In this document: positions 7,449-17,255 of the stretch, one piece after another | Layout: every line of letters starts with the position of its first letter | Position numbering within the stretch: position 1 is the first letter of the stretch | Assembly: GCF_000336815.1 (NCBI RefSeq) | Contig: NZ_AOLG01000009.1 | Coordinates: 59,000 to 122,999 of the forward strand | Length of the DNA stretch: 64,000 nucleotides | From: Haloferax prahovense DSM 18310 | Lineage (GTDB): Archaea > Halobacteriota > Halobacteria > Halobacteriales > Haloferacaceae | Direction: 5' to 3' | Made by a program: the position numbers and the translations under genes | Notes under the pieces: model-generated | What the model saw: only the letters and a program-made list of their open reading frames with translations | Told to the model about the DNA's origin: nothing | The model's database searches: none

Positions 7449-8461
7449 TGCAATTCGGCTACAGCGAAACGTGTCTCGACCACGACACCGGGCCGCGGCA
7501 CCCCGAGACGGCCGACCGACTCCGCGCGATACGACGCGGGCTGGCGAAGCGCCACGGCGTCGAGTACGTCGATGCGCCCCCCGCCGAGAAATCGACCGTC
7601 GCGGCCGTCCACGAAGACGGCTACGTCGACGAGTTCCACGACTTCTGTCGCGACGGCGGCGGTAACTGGGACCCCGACACCGTCGCCGTCGAGGCGTCGT
7701 GGGACGCCGCGCTCACCTCCGCCGGTCTCGCGGAGTGGGCCGCCCGGGCCGCCCTCGACGGCGACGACGGCCGCGACACGCCGTTCTCGCTCGGCCGCCC
7801 CCCGGGCCACCACGCCGTCGAGGACGACGCCATGGGCTTTTGTTTCTTCAACAACGCCGCCGTCGCCGCGCAGGCGGTCATCGACGACGGCCTCGCCGAG
7901 CGCGTCGCCATCTTCGACTGGGACGTCCACCACGGCAACGGTACGCAGGACATCTTCTACGACCGCGGCGACGTGTTCTACACGTCCATCCACGAGGACG
8001 GCCTCTACCCCGGCACGGGCGAGGTCGAAGAGACCGGCGAGGGTGACGGCGAGGAGACGACTCTCAACGTGCCGCTCCACGCCGGCGCGGGCGACGCCGA
8101 CTACGTCTACTCGTTCGACGAGGCGGTCGCCCCCGCAGTCGAGCGGTTCGACCCCGACCTGTTCATCGTGAGCGCCGGCTTCGACGCCCACCGCCACGAC
8201 CCCATCTCGCGGATGCGCGTCTCGACCGAGGGCTACGCGATGCTCACCGAGTGCGTCCAGGACCTCTGTGAGGCGACCGACGCCGCCATCGCCTTCGTCC
8301 TCGAAGGCGGCTACGGCCTCGACACGCTCTCCGAGGGCGTCGCGACCGTCCACGAGACGTTCGACGGTCGCATCGCGATGGACCCCGAGGAAGACCCCGA
8401 CGAGAAGAACGTCGAGCTAGTCGACGACGTGCGCGCCGCTCACGGTCTCGGCGCGAAGTAA
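7448..8461 (+). CDS. hdaI: Histone deacetylase/acetoin utilisation family deacetylase
   Basis: A 337-residue member of the arginase-deacetylase fold with a complete active site. It has the H121-H122 pair in GRPPGHH, zinc ligands D159 and H161 (DWDVHHGNG) and D246 (SAGFDAHRHDP), and the tyrosine of EGGYG at 289. It should remove acyl groups from lysine in proteins or from small amines. Haloferax HdaI (HVO_0522) was reported as essential, which fits this gene. It overlaps the histone gene by one base, suggesting co-regulation. Histone as its substrate is inference. Its 3' end overlaps the convergent cca gene by 22 bases. Confidence 0.92.
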   Translation: MQFGYSETCLDHDTGPRHPETADRLRAIRRGLAKRHGVEYVDAPPAEKSTVAAVHEDGYVDEFHDFCRDGGGNWDPDTVAVEASWDAALTSAGLAEWAARAALDGDDGRDTPFSLGRPPGHHAVEDDAMGFCFFNNAAVAAQAVIDDGLAERVAIFDWDVHHGNGTQDIFYDRGDVFYTSIHEDGLYPGTGEVEETGEGDGEETTLNVPLHAGAGDADYVYSFDEAVAPAVERFDPDLFIVSAGFDAHRHDPISRMRVSTEGYAMLTECVQDLCEATDAAIAFVLEGGYGLDTLSEGVATVHETFDGRIAMDPEEDPDEKNVELVDDVRAAHGLGAK

Positions 8462-9813
8462 CGACCCAACTCGGCGCCGAACGACTCGGCGAGCGCGGCC
8501 ACGTCGTCGCCGACGAGCACGTCGTAGCCGTCCTCCCCGAGCGTCGATTTCACGTGTTTTCCGAGCGCCACGTCGAACAGCGCGTCGCTTTCGAGGAAGT
8601 CGGTCGCCGAGGTGAACTCCCGCTCCCGCTCGACCACGTAGCGGTCGCCGTCGAGGAACGGTCCGTAGTGGTCGTCGCCGTCCTCGTACGCGCCGTAAAA
8701 CCCCTCGGCGTGGCGGCGGACGTGGACCGGCGGCCCCTCGTGGCGCTCGACCGCGGGACGCTCGGCCACGGAGAGTTCCGCGAAGAGGACGGCGTCGCCC
8801 TCGTCGGCGTCGGCGGCGAACGTCGCGCGCCGGAACACGTCGAAGCCGCGCCTGTCGAGGCCGTCGGCGACGCCGGTCAGCGACTTTCTCAGCTGCGGGT
8901 AGAGCTGGTCGTCCACGAGGTCCGGGCAGTCGAAGACGACGGCGACGGCCGTGGTCCCGCGGCGGTCGAGGTGACCCCGAACGCCGTCGGCGTCGAGCGC
9001 CGGCGGGTCGGGCCGGAAGAACAGCGATTCGCGCGGCTCAGCGAGCAGGTCGCGGGCGTAGTGCTGAAGCCGGGCGACGTTCTCAGCCGAGCAGACCGCG
9101 GCGACGTTCCGCTCGTGGTCGGTCGGGTCGATGACGACGAGCGGGTCCGAGAAACGCCGCGTTCCGTGGTTTTCCGGGTCGAAATCGACTTGCGGGCTCC
9201 AGTCGGCGGCCGCCCGAAGCAGCGGCTCGAAGCCGCCGTGTTCGACCACGAGGAGTTCGGCGAGATAGCCGGAGAAGCCCTCGGTGCGGAGGTCGCTCCC
9301 GTACGCGCCGATTCCCTTCAGGAACCGTTTGAAGACGCGCACGTCGGCCGCGAGGTCGTCGTCGAGGCGTTCGGTCAGGTAGGCGTTGTGAAAGGGTGTC
9401 CGGTCGACCGCCGAGCGGATGTCGGAGGCGGTGGGTACGTCGTAACAGGGGACGAGGTCCACGTCGAAGCCGTCGTAGTCGCCTTTCACGTAGGGGTGTT
9501 CGGCGTACTCCTCGTGGCCGTCGGGGAGGACGGCGTGGCCGACTTCGAGGCCGTACGTTTCGAGCTCTTCGCGGTCGAGGTCGGCCGGGAAGCGCACGAA
9601 CAGGTCGATGTCGCGGTCGCCCGAGAGCCACGTGCCGCGGGCGGTGCTGCCGACTTGGAGCGCGTCGGCGTCCACCGGCAGGTCCGCGAGGGCGTCGTGG
9701 ACGCGGGATTCGAGGGCCGACGCGGCCTCCGCGAGCGCCCGACGCTCCGCCTCGTCGGGGTCGATGCGCTCGCGGACCGCGGCGACGACCGCGTCGAGGT
9801 CCGAGTTCGTCAT
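8440..9813 (-). CDS. cca: CCA-adding tRNA nucleotidyltransferase, archaeal class I
   Basis: A 457-residue protein of normal length for archaeal class I CCA enzymes. The nucleotidyltransferase motif GSTARGTWLSGDRDID (55 to 70) supplies G55-S56 and carboxylates D68 and D70; the third is D119 in GFDVDLVPCYD. It adds or repairs the 3' CCA of tRNAs, which the tRNA genes in this window do not encode. It converges with hdaI (22-base overlap of the 3' ends) and diverges from tRNA-Asn. Confidence 0.95.
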   Translation of the reverse strand: MTNSDLDAVVAAVRERIDPDEAERRALAEAASALESRVHDALADLPVDADALQVGSTARGTWLSGDRDIDLFVRFPADLDREELETYGLEVGHAVLPDGHEEYAEHPYVKGDYDGFDVDLVPCYDVPTASDIRSAVDRTPFHNAYLTERLDDDLAADVRVFKRFLKGIGAYGSDLRTEGFSGYLAELLVVEHGGFEPLLRAAADWSPQVDFDPENHGTRRFSDPLVVIDPTDHERNVAAVCSAENVARLQHYARDLLAEPRESLFFRPDPPALDADGVRGHLDRRGTTAVAVVFDCPDLVDDQLYPQLRKSLTGVADGLDRRGFDVFRRATFAADADEGDAVLFAELSVAERPAVERHEGPPVHVRRHAEGFYGAYEDGDDHYGPFLDGDRYVVEREREFTSATDFLESDALFDVALGKHVKSTLGEDGYDVLVGDDVAALAESFGAELGRYFAPRP

Positions 9814-9949
9814 GCCCGCTGGTTTCCCGCGGGCGGGCGAAAGCGTGACGGTGCTCCCCCGACCGCGTCAGGCGGTGGCATCCGCCAGCCGTCGGGTAAA
9901 AACGAAAGCCCTATCAAGAAACATCGAATACGAGAGAGTGCAGACGAAA

Positions 9950-10022
9950 GCCGCCGTAGCTCAGTTGGTAGAGCACCTCGCTGTTAACGAGGTTGTCCCA
10001 GGTTCGAGTCCTGGCGGTGGCG
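9950..10022 (+). tRNA. tRNA-Asn(GTT)
   Basis: A 73-base cloverleaf. The acceptor stem is GCCGCCG/CGGTGGC (one G-T pair). The anticodon stem CCTCG/CGAGG encloses CTGTTAA, giving anticodon GTT. The T arm is CCAGG-TTCGAGT-CCTGG and the discriminator is G. No intron is seen and CCA is not encoded. Confidence 0.96.
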
Positions 10023-10119
10023 CTTCTCCGTTTCTCGCGCCGGTGAGCGGTTCGTCTCCGATTCGCCGGCGGCGGCTTCTGATAAGACATAAGAGGGACG
10101 ACGGGAAAGAATCGACCGA

Positions 10120-10194
10120 GGGCCCTTAGCTCAGTCTGGTCAGAGCGCTCGGCTCATAACCGGGTGGTCATGGGTTCGAACCCCATAGGGCCCA
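10120..10194 (+). tRNA. tRNA with CAT anticodon, probably tRNA-Ile2 (agmatidine-modified)
   Basis: A 75-base cloverleaf with acceptor stem GGGCCCT/AGGGCCC. The anticodon stem CTCGG/CCGGG encloses CTCATAA (anticodon CAT), and the discriminator is A. It is not an initiator: it lacks an A1-U72 pair and the three consecutive G-C pairs in the anticodon stem. The elongator tRNA-Met of Haloferax carries an intron, and none is present here. The overall sequence resembles bacterial tRNA-Ile2 (GGCCCCTTAGCTCAG). It therefore more likely reads AUA after agmatidine modification of C34. Elongator Met remains the alternative. Confidence 0.85.
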
Positions 10195-10560
10195 TACGTT
10201 CTTCATACGGAATCGAGCCCATAGTGTATCCTCCGTTGCTGTGCGATATCGGCGCTCAGTCGGGTATTCGAGACGCGAGCGTTCGACCCGACAGATTGGA
10301 TTCGAACACGTTTCTTGATGGACTCTACCGCAGTCTCGCAGTCGGTAGCGCCGACGGTTGGAACGCGCGTTCCGACCCCCACGAGACACCGCGCCGACCG
10401 CTCAGAACAATCATAACGAATATGATAGCTCGTGGGCGGTCCTCTCCAACGACCGGACTCCACGCCCCGTCCCGTGCGTCCATCTCACACGCATCATTCG
10501 TCGTTTTAGAAGCAATCAGGCGATTCCGGAAAACGATGTTTTAGGCCACACGAAAAATTG
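10195..10560. other. Non-coding, lower-GC stretch between tRNA and dpsA
   Basis: No reading frame here has the codon pattern of this genome. The open frames overlap the tRNA or lack a plausible start. Base composition is more AT-rich than the neighbours, and AT-rich pieces such as ATAACGAATATGATAG are present. The last bases before 10611 hold the dpsA promoter (GATAAGTATTAAG near 10571). The stretch may contain decayed sequence next to the tRNA, but no integrase, direct repeat or attachment site was found. Confidence 0.5.
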
Positions 10561-10610
10561 TTTGTTCTCGGATAAGTATTAAGTGGCCTCAGCCCCAACT
10601 ACTGATTGTA

Positions 10611-11141
10611 ATGAGCACGCAGAAGTCAGTCCTCAAGGAAGCAGGCAGCGTCGGCGACAACCCCGTTCGGCTCGACACCGAAAAGGCCGAACAGATAATC
10701 GAAGCGCTGAACACCGACCTCGCGGACGCCTACGTCCTCTACCACCAGCTCCACAAGCACCACTGGAACGTCGAGGGAGCTGAGCACCTCCGCATCCACG
10801 AGTTCCTCCAGGAGGCCTACGAGGAAGTCGAGGCGGCCGCGGACGAAATCGCAGAGCGCCTCCAGTCCATCGGCGGCGTCCCCCACGCCAGCATGCCCGC
10901 GCTGAGCGAGGCCGCGACCGTCGAACCCGAAGACGAGGACGTCTACGACATCCGCACGTCGCTCTCGAACGACCTCGAGATGTACGGCGACATCATCGAG
11001 AGCTACCGCGAACACATCGAACTCGCCGCGGGTCTCGGCGACCACGCGACGGCGCACATGCTCCGCGAGCAGCTCATCGAAATCGAAGAACACGCCCACG
11101 TCATCGACCACTACCTCGAAGACGACACGCTCGTCCAGTAG
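10611..11141 (+). CDS. dpsA: Dps-type ferritin DpsA
   Basis: A 176-residue four-helix ferritin-like protein. The ferroxidase region is visible as HKHHWNVEG (H51 region) and H63 with the acidic helix EEVEAAADEIAER (about 71 to 83), followed by the helix EMYGDIIESYREHIELA. It oxidises Fe(II) with hydrogen peroxide and stores Fe(III) inside a 12-mer, protecting DNA from oxidative damage. The size matches DpsA of Halobacterium and Haloferax. A TATA-like box (AAGTATTAAG, about 10575) precedes it. It sits next to a DtxR-like regulator locus. A half-operator TTTAGG occurs upstream at about 10541, which may be chance. Confidence 0.93.
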   Translation: MSTQKSVLKEAGSVGDNPVRLDTEKAEQIIEALNTDLADAYVLYHQLHKHHWNVEGAEHLRIHEFLQEAYEEVEAAADEIAERLQSIGGVPHASMPALSEAATVEPEDEDVYDIRTSLSNDLEMYGDIIESYREHIELAAGLGDHATAHMLREQLIEIEEHAHVIDHYLEDDTLVQ

Positions 11142-11202
11142 GCACCGCCGCCGACGCGTCGGAGGACGACGCCCCCGTTCCGACGTTTCCGACGTTCGAC
11201 GC

Positions 11203-11207
11203 TTTTT
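11203..11207 (+). terminator. T-rich terminator candidate after dpsA
   Basis: Five T (GCTTTTTGTT) about 60 bases after the dpsA stop is consistent with an oligo-T archaeal terminator. No other support is available. Confidence 0.35.
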
Positions 11208-11283
11208 GTTGCGACAGCTGCCAGCGCTGTTCAGCTACTGCGCTCGTCAGGTCCACACTCCGCGCAACCCAGGTCGAACGGAG

Positions 11284-11451
11284 TTACCGCGTCACGTCGA
11301 CGGTCACGTCGCTCGAAATCCAGCCATCGCTGTTGCCCGACTCCATGAACACCGACTTCCCCGGCCCGCCCTTGCAGACGGATATCTCGGGGGAGTCGGG
11401 TCGGTCCGGTTCCGACGCGGATTCAGCGTTCGACTGCGTACCAGCGGCCAT
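11284..11451 (-). CDS. 55-residue conserved-looking protein under DtxR-type operator
   Basis: A 55-residue frame starts with MAAGTQSNAESASEPDRPDS and continues PEISVCKGGPGKSVFMESGN. It has one Cys (C26), a G/K-rich turn and a C-terminal WISSDVTVDVTR beta-like tail. Codon use is typical for the genome. The start codon lies nine bases from a perfect TTTAGG-N4-CCTAAA inverted repeat that overlaps its expected TATA box, which argues that it is a real, regulated, leaderless gene. There is no signal peptide or membrane segment. I recognise no function; a small protein for iron or manganese stress is inference from the operator. Confidence 0.7.
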   Translation of the reverse strand: MAAGTQSNAESASEPDRPDSPEISVCKGGPGKSVFMESGNSDGWISSDVTVDVTR

Positions 11452-11459
11452 TACGAGGG

Positions 11460-11475
11460 TTTAGGGAAACCTAAA
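11460..11475 (-). promoter_or_regulatory. DtxR/SirR-type operator 1, at promoter of the 55-residue gene
   Basis: The perfect inverted repeat TTTAGGgaaaCCTAAA lies 9 to 24 bases upstream of the start at 11451. It covers the region where TATA box and transcription start should be, so a bound protein would block transcription. The half-site TTAGG is the DtxR/MntR/SirR family half-site. Two more copies lie at 12874 and 12910. Confidence 0.8.
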
Positions 11476-11558
11476 ACAAAAAGGGTGCGGTTCTGCGGCG
11501 GTATTTGCGTGGCATTTGTTGTCAATTGTCAGTATCGGGCGACTTTACCGCGACGTGT

Positions 11559-12002
11559 TCAGCTCGCGGGGCTGTCGGGAGAGGGTTGCGACGCCGATTC
11601 GGCCGCCTCGCCCGCCTCGGTCGCTTCGCCGCGGTTGTCGCCCCCGCGGAGCAGCGTCGCTGCGAGCCGTTCGGCAACCGTCGGACTGACGTTTCCGACC
11701 AGTTGCATCGCCTCGTCTTCGTGGTCGTCGACGCCGAGCACGTCCCGACAGAACCGCGAGAGGATTCGGTAGGTGTCGTAGAGCTCTCCGGCGGCGTCGC
11801 GGCCCTCGTCGGTGAGCGTCGCGCCCTCGTAGGGCTCGTAGCGAACGAGCCCCTTCGCGTCGAGGTTCTGGAGGCGCTCCGTCGCCGCGGGCGGCGAGCG
11901 GTCGAGCGCGTCGGCGACGTAGCCCGGCGAAATCGGCGTCTCCTCGTCGTCCTCCCGCTCGGCGATGTACAGCGTGAGGAGGTACTGCGGCGCGCCGATC
12001 AT
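11559..12002 (-). CDS. DtxR/SirR-fold transcriptional regulator with altered metal ligands
   Basis: A 147-residue protein. The N-terminal winged helix is recognisable (ISPGYVADALDRSPPAATER, then LDAKGLVRYEPYEG and LTDEGRDAAG), followed by the DtxR dimerisation helices (LSRFCRDVLGVDD, NVSPTVAERL). The family normally binds Fe or Mn through a His in RHRLLERF and an E-H pair in EEACRLEH. Here the matching stretches read TYRILSRF and DEAMQLVG, so these ligands seem to be lost. It has no SH3-like domain and an E/A/S-rich tail. It overlaps the upstream gene by four bases, and that unit carries two TTTAGG operators, suggesting autoregulation. The start at 12002 is preferred over an upstream extension inside the neighbour. 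Confidence 0.82.
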   Translation of the reverse strand: MIGAPQYLLTLYIAEREDDEETPISPGYVADALDRSPPAATERLQNLDAKGLVRYEPYEGATLTDEGRDAAGELYDTYRILSRFCRDVLGVDDHEDEAMQLVGNVSPTVAERLAATLLRGGDNRGEATEAGEAAESASQPSPDSPAS

Positions 12003-12811
12003 ACGCGCCGGACGAGGTGGTCGCGAACGGCCCGCTGGCAATCCACGCAGACGCCCGCCGCGCGGGTCGCGGCCGTCAAGACCGGGTAGTCGGTCGCGCG
12101 GTCCTCGTAGAGATACTCAGCGAGAAACCGGTGGTCGATTTCGACCGACGCGGTGTGGCGGGTCGCCCCGTCGAGATGCCGCTGTCGCTCGTGAACGAGC
12201 CGGTCACACGCTTCCCGGTGGTCGGCGAGCGTCTCGTGACGCCGCTGGAGTCCCTCGAACCCCAGTTCCGAAAGCGGCGTCGCGTCCGCCCGCCCCAGCC
12301 AGTTCTCGCACTCGTCCAGCACGGCGAGCGCAGCCCGGAGTGACCGTTCCTCGGCGTCGAGCGCCCGGCGCATCCCGTCGAGTCCCCGTTGCCGGTCCGT
12401 CGCCGCCGACACGACCGCCTCCTTGACCGCCGGTGTGAACCGCCCCCCGGCGTCGGGGGAGAGCGCCGTCGCGACCTCCGGGCCGAACTCCTCGCGAATC
12501 GTCACCGCGAGCGGTTCGGACCCGTTCACGTCGGAGACGCTGTGTGGTCGTATCGTCTCCGCGAATAGCTCGCGGACCCGCCGTCGCCCCGGGCCAGCGC
12601 CGGCGTCTCGTCGCGTCGTCGCGGGTATCGATGTGGTCCCGCAGGCGGTCGCTCGGGCGGTCCCGCTCGGTGGACGCTCCGGCCGTGCGGCGAGCTTTCG
12701 AACGCGCCGCTCGAACCGCTCGACTGCCCGCCGCTTCGCCAGCACCTGTTCGCGCTCGCGTTCGACGCGGTCCAGCGCGTCCCTGACGCCCGCGGTGCGC
12801 TCAGCGTTCAT
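11999..12811 (-). CDS. Haloarchaeal coiled-coil protein co-transcribed with the DtxR-like regulator (DUF7260-like)
   Basis: A 270-residue, strongly charged helical protein. The N-terminal coiled coil is about residues 5-45, a second helical region is about 130-235, and C-terminal CVDCQ (near residue 255) is a CxxC pair that could bind metal or be redox active. It resembles a haloarchaeal family I know as DUF7260 (from memory, unchecked). It is first in a unit with the DtxR-like gene, with a four-base overlap. Two TTTAGG-N4-CCTAAA operators lie 63 and 99 bases upstream of its start, so it should respond to the same signal. A sensing or accessory role for the regulator is inference. Confidence 0.65.
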   Translation of the reverse strand: MNAERTAGVRDALDRVEREREQVLAKRRAVERFERRVRKLAARPERPPSGTARATACGTTSIPATTRRDAGAGPGRRRVRELFAETIRPHSVSDVNGSEPLAVTIREEFGPEVATALSPDAGGRFTPAVKEAVVSAATDRQRGLDGMRRALDAEERSLRAALAVLDECENWLGRADATPLSELGFEGLQRRHETLADHREACDRLVHERQRHLDGATRHTASVEIDHRFLAEYLYEDRATDYPVLTAATRAAGVCVDCQRAVRDHLVRRV

Positions 12812-12873
12812 CTCAGTCTCCCTGCGAGGGCGCCGTCGACGCGGTTGCCTCGGAATCCGCTCTGGTCATATCA

Positions 12874-12889
12874 TTTAGGGCAACCTAAA
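12874..12889 (-). promoter_or_regulatory. DtxR/SirR-type operator 2
   Basis: TTTAGGgcaaCCTAAA is a perfect inverted repeat and is nearly identical to operator 1, including the flanking AC on the right. It lies 63 to 78 bases upstream of the start at 12811 and overlaps the likely TATA region (GTTTTAGG on the minus strand). Confidence 0.8.
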
Positions 12890-12909
12890 ACAACATAGTG
12901 TCTTCGGTT

Positions 12910-12925
12910 TTTAGGCTGTCCTAAA
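12910..12925 (-). promoter_or_regulatory. DtxR/SirR-type operator 3
   Basis: TTTAGGctgtCCTAAA has the same arms as operators 1 and 2 with a different spacer. It starts 36 bases from operator 2, so two dimers could bind on about the same face of the helix, upstream of the regulator operon. Confidence 0.75.
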
Positions 12926-12967
12926 TGAGGGTAACACGGGAGCGCCCGCGCGTCGAGCGTCAGGCGG

Positions 12968-13417
12968 TCACTCGTCGGTCGCGTCCGGCCGTTTACCCTC
13001 CGGAACGCCCCAGCCGAGTTCGGTGAGCGACGCCACGCAGACCGCCGCGACCACGACGTGCATCAGCATCAGCACGAGAACGCCCGGTACCGTCGCTCCG
13101 GGGTCGACGTACAGGAGTCCGAGGTCGGGTGCGAAAGACACCACGAGCACCGCTACGGCGACCCTGAAGAACGTCCGGTCCGTGTCCGCGACACGGCCCG
13201 CGAGCAGCCCGTAGACGAGCGTCGCCGCGACCGCGCCGGCGGCCGAGAGGAACACGACCGGCGGGTACGAAAGCGGCGCGAACGGTTCGACGAGGCCCGT
13301 TTCGAGGACGAGCGTCAAGAGGAGCGCGTTCGTGACGGTCGCGACCGCCGCGGTCGCCGCTCCGCGACGCATGAGGTCTGTCCACGTCGGGCGGACCGCC
13401 GGTGTCACGGTTGCCAT
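12968..13417 (-). CDS. Four-helix membrane protein (DUF6069-like)
   Basis: A 149-residue integral membrane protein with four predicted helices, about residues 18-38, 53-74, 84-105 and 113-134, and a short hydrophilic C-terminus. The arrangement resembles the DUF6069 family (name from memory), whose function is unknown. The start at 13417 (MATVTPAVRP) is preferred over the ATG at 13432, which adds only MLCCG. It is transcribed toward the regulator locus and has no TTTAGG operator of its own. Confidence 0.7.
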   Translation of the reverse strand: MATVTPAVRPTWTDLMRRGAATAAVATVTNALLLTLVLETGLVEPFAPLSYPPVVFLSAAGAVAATLVYGLLAGRVADTDRTFFRVAVAVLVVSFAPDLGLLYVDPGATVPGVLVLMLMHVVVAAVCVASLTELGWGVPEGKRPDATDE

Positions 13418-13549
13418 GCCACAACATAGCACTCCACGGCTGATGAATCTACGCGTCTTCGGCGGTTCGTGATTCTCGGCGAGTCCGACGCGTGGGTCGA
13501 AGGCGGCCGGTCGCCGCCCCGACTCAGTTCACCGGCGCAGCGTCCTGAT

Positions 13550-16369
<2,820 letters not shown>

Positions 16370-16487
16370 AGTCGACCGGTAGGGTCTCCGCGGGCTTGAA
16401 TGCGGGACTCGTTCTCACGGCGTCGGAATCGAGGCGAACGGAGCTCCAGAGCGGCGATATCCGGGGCTCTGGCGGCCTGCCACCGGC

Positions 16488-16670
16488 TCACGGGGGTCTG
16501 GGTCGCGACTTCCCCAGTTCGCCCGCGACGATGACGCCGCCGTGTTCGAGAAGCGAGTACGAACAGTCCCAGCAGCAGTACCGCAGGTCGTGGCCGCGGG
16601 CGACGACCACGTCGGCGCGCTCGCCGCAGCGATAACAGGGCCGGTGGTCCGCCGGGTGGATGACGCGCAT
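16488..16670 (-). CDS. 60-residue zinc-ribbon protein
   Basis: A small protein with two CxxC knuckles: CYRCG (C12, C15) and CCWDC (C32, C33, C36). It forms a compact zinc ribbon with a short hydrophobic C-terminus. It starts 10 bases after the upstream gene ends, so the two form one transcription unit. Such small zinc proteins are frequent in haloarchaea and mostly uncharacterised. The function is unknown; nucleic-acid or protein binding is likely. Confidence 0.75.
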   Translation of the reverse strand: MRVIHPADHRPCYRCGERADVVVARGHDLRYCCWDCSYSLLEHGGVIVAGELGKSRPRPP

Positions 16671-16680
16671 CGGCCTCGGA

Positions 16681-17100
16681 TTACTCCTCGGGGACGCCGG
16701 CGACCCCGACGAACTCGTTGACCTCGTCTTGGACGTACCGGCGGACGCGTTCGCAGTAGTCCCACAGGAGGTCGTTGAACTGCTCGCGCTCCGGTTCGGT
16801 CAGGCTCTCCCCGCCCCGCGACCACGACGAGGGAATCTCCGGGTGGCGGGTGCAGACGACCGAAATCGGGTGATTCTTCGGATGTCCCATGACGACCGCG
16901 TACTCGTCCGTCCCCCAGAGTCCGTCGCCGCCGTCGCCCGCGAGCTCCGCGTCCACCTCGTCGAGAAGCTGCCGCTCCTCGGCGGTGACGGCAGCGTCGT
17001 CGCCGGCGAACAGCTCGCGGTAGGCCCGGTCGCGGGCCGTGTAGGTCCACCCGTCGAGTCGCTCGCGCGCCTGTCGGAGGAGTCGTCTGTCAGCTTCCAT
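16681..17100 (-). CDS. Conserved haloarchaeal protein of unknown function
   Basis: A 139-residue acidic protein beginning MEADRRLLRQARERLDGW. The central block WGTDEYAVVMGHPKNHPIS and the C-terminal helix QFNDLLWDYCERVRRYVQDE look like a conserved cytoplasmic alpha/beta protein. No catalytic motif was identified. The start at 17100 is preferred over the longer frame, which reads into the intergenic region. It probably forms an operon with the zinc-ribbon gene downstream. I do not recognise the family with confidence. Confidence 0.65.
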   Translation of the reverse strand: MEADRRLLRQARERLDGWTYTARDRAYRELFAGDDAAVTAEERQLLDEVDAELAGDGGDGLWGTDEYAVVMGHPKNHPISVVCTRHPEIPSSWSRGGESLTEPEREQFNDLLWDYCERVRRYVQDEVNEFVGVAGVPEE

Positions 17101-17255
17101 GAGTCTCCAAAGGGGCGCCGAGGCCATAGGCGTACGCCCGCCCCGTCCGAGCGACCGGAGCGCGAACCGTACGGCTCGCCCTCGTCGCTGAACCCGTGGC
17201 CGTCGGTCGCTGCTGCTGACGAAACACCTATTGAACTCACGGCTCTCGAACGAGT

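Noticed and set aside
10164..10544. 126-codon frame after the CAT-anticodon tRNA
   Set aside because: It begins inside the tRNA gene and its codon use does not fit the genome.
9950..10560. Integrated element next to tRNA genes
   Set aside because: The gap after the tRNAs is AT-richer, but no integrase, tRNA-end duplication or phage-like gene was found.
10535..10560. Fourth DtxR-type operator upstream of dpsA
   Set aside because: Only one arm (TTTAGG at about 10541) is present and the other arm reads ACGAAA, so it is a half-site at best.
16488..17100. Toxin-antitoxin pair made of two small adjacent genes
   Set aside because: The first is a larger acidic protein and the second a zinc ribbon. 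Neither shows a toxin fold or antitoxin DNA-binding motif, so an operon of unknown function is the safer call.
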